64,000 nucleotides of DNA from Aegilops tauschii subsp. strangulata (taxonomy: Eukaryota; Streptophyta; Magnoliopsida; Poales; Poaceae). The notes below the pieces were generated by a model. That model ran no database searches, was not told the origin of the DNA, and saw nothing but the letters and a program-made list of their open reading frames with translations. Shown here piece after piece: positions 22,690 to 34,161 of the stretch; positions within the stretch are counted from its first letter, which is position 1, and the number at the start of each line of letters is the position of its first letter. The stretch spans positions 143,851,207-143,915,206 of the forward strand of contig NC_053037.3 of assembly GCF_002575655.3 (NCBI RefSeq), in the 5' to 3' direction. Both the position numbers and the translations under genes were made by a program.

Positions 22690-25600
22690 TTACATCCTTA
22701 GCACATTCCTCCGCCACAAGACGAGCACCCTTCCGGACACTTCCATAATACTTTTCGGGGGGGGGGGGGGGCGATGCTCCTTGCCCTTCGGCGGCCCCTC
22801 CTTCACCAGCTTTTTGGCGTCCAGCTTCGCCCAGTGCACCTTCGCCCGGGCAAAAGCCCTGCGCGCACCCTCGATGCAGACGGACCGCTTTATGGCTACA
22901 AACCGTGGGCAGGCATTTACAAGCCACCTCACCAGACCGAAGTAGCTACCGGGCAGGGGCCCGCGAGGCCACATCCGGACTATAAGACCCTTCATGGCCT
23001 GTTCAGCCGCCTTGTGAAGCTCGACCAGTTGCTTCAACTGGTCGCTCAAGGGCATTGGGTGTTCGGTCCCAGTATACTGAGACCAGAACAAATTCTCCGT
23101 CGAGCTCCCCTCCCCGGCGCGGTAGAACTCCGCGGCATCCGACACACTGCGGGGTAGATCTGCGAACGCTCCTGGAGAGCTCCGAACTCGGGTAAGTAAA
23201 AAGAAAGTTTCCTTCACATGCTTGCTTTGCATAATGAATGCCTTACCCACCGCTATTTTCTTAACCGCCTCAATTTCCTAGAGGGCCTTTTGGGCTTCAG
23301 CCTTGACATGTTGTGCGCTTTCGAGGGCCTTCGCAAGCTCGGACCCTTGCGTCTTAGAGTCAAGCTCCAAGGACTCGTGTTTCTTGACGAGAGCCTCGAG
23401 CTCTTGCTGCACCTCGCCTACTCGGGCCTCTTGCTTCTCCGGCTCGATGCGCTCCTTGGCTGCTTTGTCTTCGGTCTCGGCTAGCGCCTTCTGCAGGGCC
23501 GCCACTTCAGTCGTGGCCCCTAGCAAAATTCATGACGATCCTATTATTCTAAAACCAACTTTTTCTTTATCAATATTCAGACGGGGTGTCACTTACCTTT
23601 GTTCTCTTCGAGCTGCCTCTTGGTAAGGCCGAGCTCTTCCTTGGACAGCTCAAGGTCCCGCCTCAGTACGGCGACCTCCGCAGTACGACCGGCGGCGGCC
23701 AGCAGTGAAGCCTGCTTATTCACATAGACGCATTCTGATTAGACTCCTACGCTTATTATTTGATCCTCTATTCGGCTTCTCTTCGCGAACGCCAAACAGA
23801 GCATCAGGGGCTACTGTCTATGCTGTAACATTTTCTTACAATTTGATTACTTTCCTCGAAGCCGGTTAGGAGGCTGGCATAGGCTTCAGTCAGTCCGCTC
23901 TTAGCGGACATAACCTTCTTGACTACCGCACTCATAATAGTGCGGTGCTCTTTGTCAATGGAAGCGCCGCGAAGCACTTCCAACAAGTTGTCCGATGCCT
24001 CTGGATGGACAGAGGCCATCGGCACAGACGGCTTGCCACCCTTAGCGAGGGGTTGCTTGACAGAATCCGGAACCACCGGAGGTTCCGGCGCCGTATTCGG
24101 CTTGGGGCTAGACTTGCTGCCCCCGCCGTTGGGGCCCAGGGGAGTATTGCCCCTCGTACGCCCAACACCTGGAATGTCGCCTTGGGGCGCCTCCGGAACT
24201 GTCTCCCCTTGGTTCTGCTCCCTTTGAGACAACACCTCGGCGTCGTCCGTAGGGCGGGGGGAGGAGGCGGTCGGGAGTGAATCGCTGTTCATATCTGACG
24301 GGCCCAAAGAATCATCCGACGAAGACACGTCGATATGGGCTCGGGATGGACTGCATAGTCATGCGTGGTGTGATAAGAAACAATACAATAAGACATACCA
24401 AGAATTATTATGGTATCAGGATACTCACGACTTCGCCAGGGGCTTGTCCCTGGGTAACCACTCCTCGTCCCTGAAAGCGGCCGTCGTGGAGCAGTCTGGG
24501 AGGAGGGTCCTTCCCTTCTTGGACCCTTCGGCCTCCCCTGATGGGGCGGCCTTCCTTTTCCTGTCCCCCCCGGCTGGGGGGGGGGGAGAACTTTCCTCTT
24601 CCTCCTCATTTTCGTGGGAGGAGTGCGCCTCGGTGTTTTCGGACGATGAGTCCGATATAACCTTGCGCCGGAGACCCTTCCTGGTCCCCGTGGCCTTCTT
24701 CTTGGCCTTCTTCTCCGGCACATCATAAGGCACCGGAACCAGCATCTCCGTTAGGAGAGCATCTACTGGATCTTCGAGCAGGGGAGCTGGACAATCGATC
24801 TGCTCCGCTGTCGCTACCCAGTCCTGTTAAATGGCGTGGAGGCTTAGATCCCGCGCGTGGTTATACTGGGGGAAAGAACATCTTGTGAGATGTGAAAGAC
24901 TTACTGGATTGGCAGGGCGCTTTGCGTTGAGTCCGTGGTCCTCGTTAAGGGGAGGAGGTACCTCGGCGCCCTTGAACAGCACCTTCCAGACGTCCTTGTG
25001 CATCGTGTTGAAGACCTCTCGCAGCGTCTGGTGCTCGGCTGGGTCGAACTCCCACAAATTGAATGCCCATCTTTGACACGGGAGGATCCGGCGGAAGAGC
25101 ATGACTTGGACCACGTTGACGAGCTTGATTTTCTTGCTCATCATGTTTTTGACGCATGTCTGGAGTCCGGTCAGCTCTACCGAGGAACCCTAGGACAAGC
25201 CCGTCTCTTTCCAGGAGGTGAGCCGCATGGGGATTCTGGATCGAAATTCAGGGGCCGCCACCCAGTTGGTGTCGCGCGGCTCGGTGATGTAGAACCACCC
25301 CGATTGCCACCCCTTTAGGGTCTCCACATAGGAGCCTTCGAGCCAGGTGACATTGGGCATCTTGCCCACCATGGCGCCTCCGCACTCCACTTGCTGGCCA
25401 ACCACCACCTTCGGTTTAACGTTGAAGGTCTTCAGCCACAGGCCGAAGTGGGGCTTGATGCGGAGGAAGGCCTCGCACACGACGGTAAACGCCGAGATGT
25501 TGAGGATGAAATTGGGGGCCAGATCGTGAAAGTCCAGCCCGTAGTAGAACATGAGCCCCCGGACAAACGGGTGGAGGGGAAATCCCAGTTCGCGGACGAA

Positions 25601-25840
25601 ATGGGTAAGAAATACCACCCTCGCATGGGGTTCTGGAGTAGGGACGATCTGCCCCGCATCTGGCAGCTGGTGCACGATATCCGCGGCCAGGTATCCGGCT
25701 GCCCGCAGCTTTGTGATGTCCTCCTCCGTAACGAAGGGGACCATCCACTTGCCTCCCACTCCGGACATGCTTGGAGTGGTTTGAGGAGAAAAACTCGAAC
25801 TTGGGTGCTGAAGCTCGAGTGCGCAAGAATGGATGAGCAA
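22690..25840 (-). pseudogene. Element B antisense gene: five-exon gypsy-type transposon protein, best-preserved copy
   Basis: Exons on the minus strand: 25840-24905, 24823-24429, 24350 to about 23850, 23711-23597 and 23519-22690. Introns are 81 and 78 nt for the first two, with donors GTAAGT (24904-24899), GTGAGT (24428-24423) and GTAAGT (23596-23591) and CAG/TAG acceptors. Exon 1 holds the conserved N-terminal domain (LHPFVRGLMFYYG, then CEAFLRI and HFGLW) and ends with WNYN-like sequence relatives. Exon 2 is Lys/Glu/Ser-rich, probably nuclear. Exons 4-5 form a coiled coil. The end of exon 5 has the conserved MWP (22966-22974) and GARRAFARA. Only two in-frame TAGs (25190-25192 and 23278-23280) break it. 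Start could be 25840 or the Met at 25768. Function unknown; RNA regulation or a structural role is possible but unproven. Confidence 0.75.
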
Positions 25841-25879
25841 GGAGGAAGAAGGCGTGGGTGAAAAAGGTGAATCCTTGTC

Positions 25880-25890
25880 CCTTTATAAGG
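25880..25890 (-). promoter_or_regulatory. TATA box for the antisense gene of element B
   Basis: cctttataagg (a near-palindrome) lies about 40 bp upstream of the antisense ATG at 25840 and is followed in gene direction by no other TATA. The remaining 25891-26309 contains no gene. Its last 80 bp, up to the purine tract ttcaggggctac (26298-26309), is nearly identical to C at 51979-52060. Confidence 0.6.
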
Positions 25891-26309
25891 GCGGAAGAAA
25901 CTATGCGCCTCCCGACCTACCTGGTAAACTCGCTTATTCCCCAAGCGCCATAGTTGATGGCGCGGTTGGGTTACCCACACCCGTATTGATGAGAATCCCG
26001 TGATAAGGGGACACGATCTCTCCTTCGACAAGACGTGCCAAGAAAACCGCCTCGCAATATGTGCAGTGGCTGGTTGTGAAAAATGGTTCGAATAATGACC
26101 GGGCCGTGGTGTGATGTCATGCTGCAGAATGTGTCAGCAGATTAGATTTGTGGAAATATTATTCTGTCTACGGTGGTATGTGGAATTTGTTTTGCAGAGC
26201 CGGACACCACTCGACAGGAACTCGAAATTTGGGGAAGAACCCGCCTTGCAATGCCGAAGACAATCTGCGCGCCGGACTCATTGTCATTGAAGCCTGGTTC
26301 AGGGGCTAC

Positions 26310-26778
26310 TGAGGTAGTCCTAGATTAGGGGGTCCTCGGACAGCCGGACTATATCCTTTGGCTGGACTGTTGGACTATGAAGATACAAGATTGAAGACTT
26401 CGTCTCGTGTCCGGGTGGGACTCTCCTTGGCGTGGAAGGCAAGCTTGGCAATACGGATATGTAGATCTCCTCCCTGTAACAGACTCTGTGTAACCCTAGC
26501 CCCCTCCGGTGTCTATATAAACCAGAGGGTTTAGTCCGTAGGACAAGACCAATCATACCATAGGCTAGCTTCTAGGGTTTAGCCTCTACGATCTCGTGGT
26601 AGATTAACTCTTGTAATACTCATATCATCAAGATCAATCAAGCAGGAAGTAGGGTATTACCTCCATCAAGAGGGCCCGAACCTAGGTAAACATCGTGTCC
26701 CCCGCCACCTGTTACCATCCGCCTTAGATGCACAGTTCGGGACCCCCTACCCGAGATCCGCCGGTTTTGACACTGACA
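26310..26778 (+). repeat. 3' LTR of element B
   Basis: 469 bp, TGAGGTAGTC to ACTGACA, preceded by the purine tract. TATA box ctatataaa at 26513-26521. It is followed by the target duplication atgac (26779-26783). Confidence 0.95.
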
Positions 26779-26783
26779 ATGAC

Positions 26784-27855
26784 CCACTCCTCGGGGGAGG
26801 TGTAGGCACTCGACGACGGTCATCGTGGTCGAGTCGGTGATCATACTGCTCACGGTTTCTGTACTGATCTCGCCGGTCTCCACGTCCCTCACGCCTCGGA
26901 GGCGATCTTGGGCTGTGAGCCGACTGAACTGTGTCTGCCATCATAGATCTGCTGTGGATCCTATTCCGCGACTGAGATACCGTTGTGTTCTGCTCTCCCG
27001 CTGCTCGGAGTAAAGCTCGGATCTGCATAAACCCTCTGCCAGCCTCCGAATGGGAAGGCTGAATCAACTCTCCTATTCGGGCTGCAGCTGTGAGGTTCTG
27101 AATCGGAGTTCGGTATACCTAAGTCGGAGGCGGAAAAAGTTGTCGTCGACTGGACTCAGGAATCCGCTGCCGAGCACGTTCGTCGAGTGCGTGCTGGAGG
27201 TTCTCGAGTCGATCGCGTGCTGGAGGTTCTCCAGTCGAGTGCGCTCAGCCAAGTTGGCCAGGCGCGCCTCCTCCATGGCCCGGGCCTCCGGGGTTTCTCC
27301 AATGATAGGAGTGTGAAGTGCATCCATGTTGCGGCGGCGAAGCTCTTCCCTTTGTTGCGAAGAGAGGGGCTCAGGGCGGTACTCCTCGTGGACGCGCGAC
27401 GCATCACCGCCGTCGTCACAGGGGAAGCCAGGAGGACTGCGCGGTCCGTTGACCATCAGGCCTTCCGCCGCGGGGTCACTGCTGCCGCACTCAGATGCAG
27501 TCTCGACGGAGCCAGTCGAACAGGCCGTAGAGAGTTTCATCGGCCTCGATCGCCATGATTTGCGGGGTAGCCGATTGGCGGGCCACCGCATGCCTTACCC
27601 ACCGCTGGAGCCACGACCGACCGGATCGCTTGCGCCGGCGAACAGCGGGGGGTGAGGACGCGACAGGAGCCAACCGATACTGAGTCGACGGCTGCCGAAG
27701 AAGGACGCCACGGACGCATGCACGAAAGTGCGTAGCCCCGCGGACGGGGAGCGGTCGGGTGGAGCCTCTTGGAGCCAAGAGGAGTCGTCGGCGACGAAAA
27801 TGAGCGTACCGAGATGGATCTCGCGGCCCTCAGCCAATCCTCCGCCGGAAACCAT
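26784..27855 (-). pseudogene. gag: Element A gag, 5' part
   Basis: This is the N-terminal half of A's gag, cut from the rest by element B. A frame from ATG 27855 runs to a stop near 27595 and continues in the same frame from 27591 to 27073; another frame at 27778-27491 contains MAIEADETLYGLFDWL and may be the true one there. The 27591-27073 part is Arg/Glu-rich (QQREELRRRNMDALHTP, EARLANLAERTR), probably helical. A frameshift near 27070-27110 leads to 27067-26784, ending in an Arg/Pro-rich stretch. Which start is used cannot be decided because of the shifts. The element's leader and primer-binding site lie just upstream. Confidence 0.7.
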
Positions 27856-27908
27856 GTTGATGGGAATCGGAAAAATTGCAACTTCTCCAACAAGTCGCTA
27901 AGACACCT

Positions 27909-27926
27909 GCCCCACGGTGGTTGCCA
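27909..27926 (-). promoter_or_regulatory. Primer-binding site of element A, complementary to tRNA-Lys
   Basis: Two bases after the LTR end the sense strand reads TGGCAACCACCGTGGGGC. From memory, the complement of the plant tRNA-Lys(CUU) 3' end is TGGCGCCCACCGTGGGGC, so 16 of 18 positions match. This identifies tRNA-Lys as the likely primer for minus-strand DNA. Confidence 0.7.
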
Positions 27927-27928
27927 AC

Positions 27929-28479
27929 TATCGTGGATCTAAGACTGACAGTAGAATGGGGGGTAGGTATGTAGAGGCAAGATCCTAGATATGGCGAAGT
28001 CGTACACGCGAGTTTTACGAGTTCAGGCCCTTCTCAGAAGAAGTAACAGCCCTACGTCTCGGAGCCCGGAGGCGGTCGACTGGATTATGCATGTGTGTAT
28101 GTTACAGGGGGTGCGAACCCTTGTCCCAGAGGAGGGGGGTGGCCTATATAGAGTGCGCCAGGACCCCAGCTCCCCTCCGTTACACAGGGTTCAATGTTCA
28201 TAAAGAAGCAGCGTTACAGGTAATGTCCGTAGTAAAGTGCTATAAATGACTATTAAGTCTAAGACTAAATGCCCGACCGTTGCTGCGTAGAGTGACATTA
28301 GATCTTCTGTATGTCGAGTGGTTTTTGTGACGGTCGAATGACATCGATTCTTCCGAGTGGAATGTCTCTGGTCGAGTGGACGATGGTACCCTTCGAATGC
28401 TTCTATCTTTAGGGTGATGCCCTTGGGGAGGGTGTCTAGGTCAGGCCTATGACCCTACCCTAGGTACATGGCTTCATCA
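27929..28479 (-). repeat. 5' LTR of element A
   Basis: 551 bp, full-length partner of 1295-1843. The + strand start is TATCGTGG, so the sense-strand terminus is TA in place of CA, a point mutation. Sense TATA-like CTATATAGG at 28143-28151. It is followed by cgacg, the target duplication, after which C's pol frame resumes. Confidence 0.95.
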
Positions 28480-30657
28480 CGACGTGCTCGGCGTTGAACG
28501 AGAACATGATGGACACAAATTCCTGCTTCAGAAACCAGTATACTACGTGTCCACTGTCCTTACACCATGCAAATCCCGGTACCCCCATTATCAGAAAATA
28601 GCATACGCGGTCTTCATGGCATCCCGAAAGCTACGTCACTACTTCCAGGAGTTTTCGATCACTGTGGCTTCCGAAGTACCACTCAATGAAATTATAAACA
28701 ACCGCGATGCCACGGGCCGGATTGCCAAATGGGCCATTGAGCTCCTTCCATTTGATATTACATACAAACCACGTCGAGCTATTAAATCCCAAGTACTGGC
28801 TGACTTTGTCGTCGAATGGACAGAGGCCGAACTCCCTAAAGAGTACGGCACATATTCCAATTGGGTTATGTATTTCGATGGCTCCAAAATGCTAGCAGGG
28901 CTAGGGGCGGGCGTTGTTTTAACGACACCTACTGGAGACGTCGTTCAGTACGTACTCCAAATACTATACACAGACTCCAACAATGCAGCCAAATACGAGG
29001 CCTTATTGCATGGTCTCCGGATGGCTGTCTCCATGGGCATACAATGCCTAGAAGTGCACGGGGACTCAAACCTTGCAATATCTCAAATAAATGGAGACTT
29101 TGAGGCCAAAGATCCGAAGATGGCAGCTTATCGTAATGCCGTCATAAAAATGTCGGCCCGGTTCCAGGGGCTTGAGTTCCATCATGTGGCTCAAGAAAGT
29201 AGTCAAGCGGTAGACATTCTTGCTCGTATCGGCGCTAAGCGCGACCCCGTCCCACCTAATATCTTTCCGAAAAGGCTTTTTAAGCCATTAGTGGTGTGGC
29301 AGGGGGAAAACGGCAACACCAGTCCGGATCCGAACATAAGCCCAGATTCCGAAAACACCGACATCATCGGAGGTTCAGCCACCGAAATAACAGCGTCGGC
29401 GCATCTCATGGCAGTCATTGCCCCATGGACCGAACCCTTCCTGGCATACCTTAATAGGAAGGAGCTTCCTGAGGACCAGAATGAGGCCCGCCGCATTGTC
29501 CGCCGTTCGAAGGCCTACAAGGTTCACGACGGAGAGCTCTATAGCAAAAGCGTTACCAGAGTCCTTCAAAGATGTATCTCCGAGGAGGAGGGGCGGCAGC
29601 TCCTTGCTGAGATTCATGCCGGTCTCGGCGGGCACCACGCCACAGCTCGGGCCCTTGTTAGCAAGGCCTTTCGTACAGGGATTTATGGGCCGACGGCCCG
29701 AGCGGATGCACAGGACCTTGTCCAACATTGCGTTGGATGCCAACTCTTCGCCAACCAAAGCCATATGCCCCCACCACCCTACAAACAATCCCCATCACTT
29801 GGCCTTTTGCGGTCTGGGGACTGGATATGGTTGGACCCCTTAAAGGAGGAAGCCATAAGAAAAAATATTTGCTAGTCATGGTGGATAAATTCACCAAGTG
29901 GATAGAGGCCAAACCAGTTAAAACGGCCGAGTCTGGACCAGTAATAGACTTTATATCCGGTGTCGTACACCGTTATGGTGTTCCACACAACATCATCACT
30001 GATAACAGTTTCCATTTCACAGCCGACGAAGTGAAAACCTGGTGCACTAATCTGGGCATCAAGCTCGATTACGCCTCTGTCTATCATCCACAGACAAACG
30101 GCCAAGTCGAACGAGCCAATGGTCTTATTATGAGCGGCATTAAACCCAGACTAGTGCGGTCTTAGAAGGAATCAGACAAGCACTGGGTTGAGGAGCTCGA
30201 CTCCGTACTCTAGGGGCTGCGGCCCATGCCCAATCGCACTACTGGATACACACCTTTTTTCATGGTGTATGGCGTAGAGGCAGTATTACCCTACGACATT
30301 ATTCATGACTCACCTCGAGTGTGCATGTACGAAGAGAGAGAGGCCGAGCTTGATCGGCAGGACAACCTAGATGCCCTGGAGGAGGAGCGCGACATCGCAA
30401 AAGCCCGTTCTACATTTTATCAACAGCAGGCTCGTAGGTATCAAAGCAGAGAAGTGCGAGCCAAAACTTACAACGTTGGCAAACTCGTTCTACACCTGCC
30501 GGAGAAGAAAAAGGACAAACTCAAGCCCAAGTGGGAGGGTCCCTTCATCATCGACGAAGTTCTCACCGGAGGAGCGAACCGCTTGCGTGATACGTTAGAC
30601 AATCGACTAGAGCCGACTCCCTGGAACGCGGCAAGACTCCGAAGATTGTATGCCTAG
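28480..30657 (+). pseudogene. pol: Element C pol, second part: RNase H, second RNase H, integrase
   Basis: The frame interrupted at 1294 resumes at 28485. It completes the first RNase H (KPVYYVSTVLTP, then LEIINNRDATG-like sequence), then has a second RNase H (VMYFDGSK, KYEALLHGL, VHGDSNLAI), the Tat hallmark. Integrase follows: zinc-binding HHCC (GGHHATARAL..., CVGCQLF; about 29630-29750). A frameshift near 29790 leads to the catalytic core at 29728-30165 (GLDMVGPL, then IITDNS and GQVERANG, the three acidic catalytic positions). TAG stops at 30163 and 30211 follow, then the C-terminal part to the stop at 30655-30657 (KPKWEGPFII). The region after the second catalytic Asp reads SFHF where GTQF is usual, a further sign of decay. 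Confidence 0.92.
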
Positions 30658-31462
30658 CGTCGAACTCTTTGTTCGTCTCCTTCCTCTTATTGTCTTAATT
30701 ACTTTTTCTCTCTTTTCATTTTTTCTCTTTAGCCTTAAAGGCTTTCGTGCGGGTAGACCGTGCACCCCCGACGCATACATCTTCAAGTATGTACGTCTAT
30801 CATACCTGGGGGCTTCTTAGACAGAAGCTTGCTATTTCCATTTTCTGAGTATAAAGCTCATAACATATGCGTTTTCTCCCATATGTACCTTTTCTTTGCC
30901 ATTATATGCATCGATATGACTTAAGTTTTGGCCAAGCTGGGTTGCCTGGCTCCTGTGCTTCTGCCCTACGTACCCGTTAGTTCGGCTAGGGCATAAAGGG
31001 AGCACCTCCGCGATTGTTACTGCCGGGTCATCCGGATGTGTACCTCAGACTGGGTGAAGCCGAAAGCTAGCGTTCTTAAGGGAATATTCTGTCGGCGAAC
31101 TAAAGATGTCTTTGCACTTGCTCCATTATGAACCCCCAGAAGTTATACACACTGTGATTTTTTCATCGCAGTACGGATATGCACATAGATGCATGCACGC
31201 CCAGGGAAAGGAACCCTTAACGGAACTATTCTCTCTGGAAGATGTTTCTTACAATTTCAATGTAATATAACATAACTAGCCTGATACAACTTGTCTGTTC
31301 AAGCACTTATGACCCCTAAGCCTAGTTTCCACGCATACCCCGGTTTATTTTGCCGCTCAGGTATTCGGAAACACTCCGCACCTTCGGGTCGAGAGATCGA
31401 AGCGAAAAGGTCAGCCATGACAATCGTTTTACAATCCAGCTAGAAGGAAAATACATAGTCAC
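30658..31462 (+). other. Element C 3' region between pol and the antisense gene
   Basis: No gene on either strand. It begins with a long T/C-rich stretch. tacctgggggcttcttag (30803-30820) is a PPT-like tract. The part 30895-31075 is homologous to element B at about 22060-22240. Confidence 0.6.
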
Positions 31463-32364
31463 TCAGCACTTAAAAACTTCCTCCTCTATACCGTCCAACA
31501 GGCGGTCTAATTTACAATCCTGTTGGGAGTATCTAGCAGCCACCTCTACTCGGCCATATACTAAACTAACGGGAATTTCTTCCCCATTTGACCCTAGCGG
31601 TCCAACCCGGGCCATGTGATTCGGATCCAGCTTGGTATATCGTGTTTTTACCATGGCCCAGGCCTCTCGCGCACCCTCTCGGCAGGCCGATATCTTCCAT
31701 AGTCGGATACGCCGCCGCGCTCCTTTGAACAACTCTACAAGCTTCTCCATACTCCCTGGAGGGGAGTCGGATGGCCATAAGGCCTTGGCTACACTCCGCA
31801 TTGCCTGTCGAGCTTGCTCGTGCAACTGCGACAGCCCTTGCAGAAGATCACTCGATGATCCGGACACCACCTCTTCGGGACTGCCCGTCAGCATACCTGC
31901 AACCATAGCTATATCAGCTACTTTTACCTCCAAACTTTTATAAGGTCAATTCAGCCACGTACTAAATATGCCGCCTCGCAGCCTTTTGTTCTCCTTCACG
32001 GAGTCAGCTAGCTGGGCTCGTACATCTTTCAGTTCTTCGCCCAGTTTGGTGTTTGAATCTTGGAGTTTGTTTTCCTCCTCTCTGACTTTGGTCAGGACGC
32101 GCTCGCCTGCGGCACGTTGTCTCTTCGCCTCTCTTTCGCTCGTCTGCGCGGCCTTTAGTTCCCCTCCCAGTTGGTCCGATGACCCTGTTATGAGACAAGC
32201 AGCAGTTTTAATATAGCTGGCGTATGATTTTTTGTTTCTCGCTGGAGGGAAATATTACCAGAGGATGCCTTCTTGAACTTTTCCAGTTCGGTGGTAGCAG
32301 CAGTGAGCTGTGTCCGGCACTGCTCCAGCTCTTGGGCTAGCAAGTCGTTCTTCTCCATAAGAAC
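31463..32364 (-). pseudogene. Element C antisense gene, last three exons (coiled coil and C-terminal domain)
   Basis: Continuation of the gene at 49938-51745 beyond element D. Exons 32364-32259 (acceptor GACCAG, donor GTAATA), 32184-31963 (acceptor AACAG, donor GTACGT) and about 31933-31463. The first two encode a heptad-rich coiled coil (MEKNDLLAQELEQCRTQL). The last has the C-terminal domain with ALWP (31772-31777), LWKISACREGAREAWA and YTKLD, matching the ends of the A and B antisense proteins. D is inserted in the intron before 32364; without D that intron would be about 97 nt. The second exon is open in the expected frame, so this 3' part looks less damaged than the sense pol. Confidence 0.65.
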
Positions 32365-32415
32365 CTGGTCACACAACGATCCTTAAAACATTTGTCCCAA
32401 CTGCTTCAAGTCTCG

Positions 32416-34161
32416 TGTAACATCCCAAATTTTCAATTTGGAATGTTATACATTAGATCATCATTGCATATCATATTTTATTGCATTTTGGTTTGATCCT
32501 AGAAATTCTAGGCAACTCAAGGACCCACGGAGAGAGTTGAGGGTTTCATTATTTTCATATTCGAGTTTTTCTCGAATTTTGAAAAGAGGATCGTTTGATT
32601 TTAATTATTTTCTCTTTGAATATTTATTTTATAAAAATAAAAGAAAGAGGATAAAATGACTTCCTCAAAATAAAGAAATATCGGAGATTTAATGCTAAAA
32701 TCAAATAAGATTTTTTATTCGGAGTTTTATCGCTATTTTATTTGAATTAGGAAAAATATGCGTTTTTCAAAAATGCATTTTAGGCCCAAATAAAGGTTCA
32801 CCTTGTCCGGCCTATTTTTAGAGGACGGGGAAAATTTATTTCGGGATTTTTGGAGTCCGTTTATTACTTCTTTTTTTTTGCACGACGGAATTATTTAGAA
32901 AAAAAGAGAAACCGACTCCGGGCCGTACCCGAGCGGGACTCCGCCGGGGGGGGGGGCTTTATAAGCCACGCCACCCGAGCCGCGCAGCCCACTAGCCCGC
33001 CCCGCCGCCGCGCCACCACCCGCCGCCCCGTGCCGCGCCGGAGCCACACCGCCGCCGCCGCCATCTCGCTGGATCCGCCGGAGGTAGCCGCCGCCGCCTC
33101 GGTTTTCGCGAGAAACCCAACGATTTTTTTTTCGAAACCCTAGATCCGTTTTTTAGATCCGGCTCGGTTTATTTTTTTCGGTTTAGTTATCTAGCGAACG
33201 CCCGTTCGTACATTCGTTTTAACGAACGGTTTTCACCGTTTAGCCGCAGATAGCGAACGTTCGTTCATTAGCCTGTTCGTCAGTTTTTCTTTTTCTTGGA
33301 TTTTCCGCGATTATTTTTTATCGCGATTTCTGATCCGATTTTTGTTTTAGTTTATCTCTTCGCTCGTTTATTGGAATCAGGCGATTCAAACACCTAGAGT
33401 TTCGTCTCGAAGCCCTCTTTCTGTTTAACCAACTTGAACAAGATTTTGCTACTGTAAAATTTGACTTTAGTCCAGATTAGTAAATGAAGCTTATTTCTTT
33501 CGCCGTTTGAGTTTTGTTGCTTCATTCGATTTGATTCTTTTTGCAAACCGGAGTTCTTAAGTTGAACTTTCTAGTTAGATCTCTTATTTGAGTTTTACCC
33601 GTGCCCTTGCTTGATTGCTTATTGTATGCTTGTTTGTTTGCGATAGAGTACCCGGAGTGCGAAGCGTGCTACTACGAGTCTCTAGGTTTCGCGGATCATC
33701 AGCAAGGCAAGTAACACTTTGATCATACCTCTTTACTACCCAGTTTTATTGCATTAGATCAATCCTCAAACAATTGCATGGTTAGGATCTGATTTAAATT
33801 GTGGGTTGGGAAGTAGTTGAGGTAGTACCTATTCACCTGTTTATTATCAAACCTTTGGGAGTTACTTCTATGTCGCTTATATTGCTATGCTATGCTTGTA
33901 GACGTGGATTGGGTTTGAGTGTATTCATGACAGTTGTGAGTATTGTTAATTAATGGTTAACTTAAGGTGGCAGCTTTAATACACATCTGGGTGGATTGAG
34001 GCTCCTGGGGAATCCAGTGATTGCCTTTATTTTTGGAAATCCCAGGGTATCGTGTGATTCTCCTATGGACTGCCACCCAAGCTCAAAGGGATCATGAGAT
34101 TATTCATGCTAGAAACTTCCGTGTGCAGCCACAAGCCATTATGGGCTCTGGCATAGTTGAG
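32416..34161 (+). repeat. Left LTR of element D, proximal part
   Basis: Matches the right LTR from 47292. A G run (32946-32956) sits directly before the TATA box ctttataag (32957-32965). From 34113 to 34161 it holds a 49-bp segment that is repeated on the other side of element E (40942-40990). Confidence 0.92.

Larger units (their letters stand above)
17642..26778 (+). mobile_element. Element B: non-autonomous Tat-lineage element, inserted in A gag
   Basis: LTRs at 17642-18112 and 26310-26778 have TG..CA ends and differ by about 20 substitutions in 470 bp by hand count. The 5-mer atgac flanks the element on both sides (17637-17641 and 26779-26783). It encodes gag and protease on the + strand and a five-exon gene on the minus strand, but has no RT, RNase H or integrase: the frame ends just after the protease at 21477. 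The LTR (tagattaggggg, ctatataaacc) suggests the abundant wheat family Fatima; I am not certain of the name. Its LTR, 3' region and purine tract match element C. Confidence 0.93.
1295..28479 (-). mobile_element. Element A: Gypsy (Tat lineage) LTR retrotransposon, minus sense, inserted in C pol
   Basis: Two LTRs in the same orientation (1295-1843 and 27929-28479, about 5% different by hand count) bound gag, protease, RT, two RNase H domains and integrase, all on the minus strand in the order gag to integrase from right to left. The flanking 5-mers are cgccg (1290-1294) and cgacg (28480-28484), one mismatch, and C's pol codons join cleanly across them. Next to the right LTR is a primer-binding site matching the 3' end of tRNA-Lys, and next to the left LTR a purine tract. 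Insertions B (in gag) and F (in the 3' region) lengthen it to 27 kb; without them it is about 13.3 kb. All reading frames are broken. Confidence 0.93.

Noticed and set aside
22756..22772. 15-bp G run as a functional site in B
   Set aside because: It lies in the exon 5 end of the broken antisense gene (Pro codons) and may be slippage; no other support.
24866..24904. 39-nt intron in the B antisense gene
   Set aside because: Too short for a plant intron; the acceptor at 24824-24826 gives an 81-nt intron and a continuing frame.
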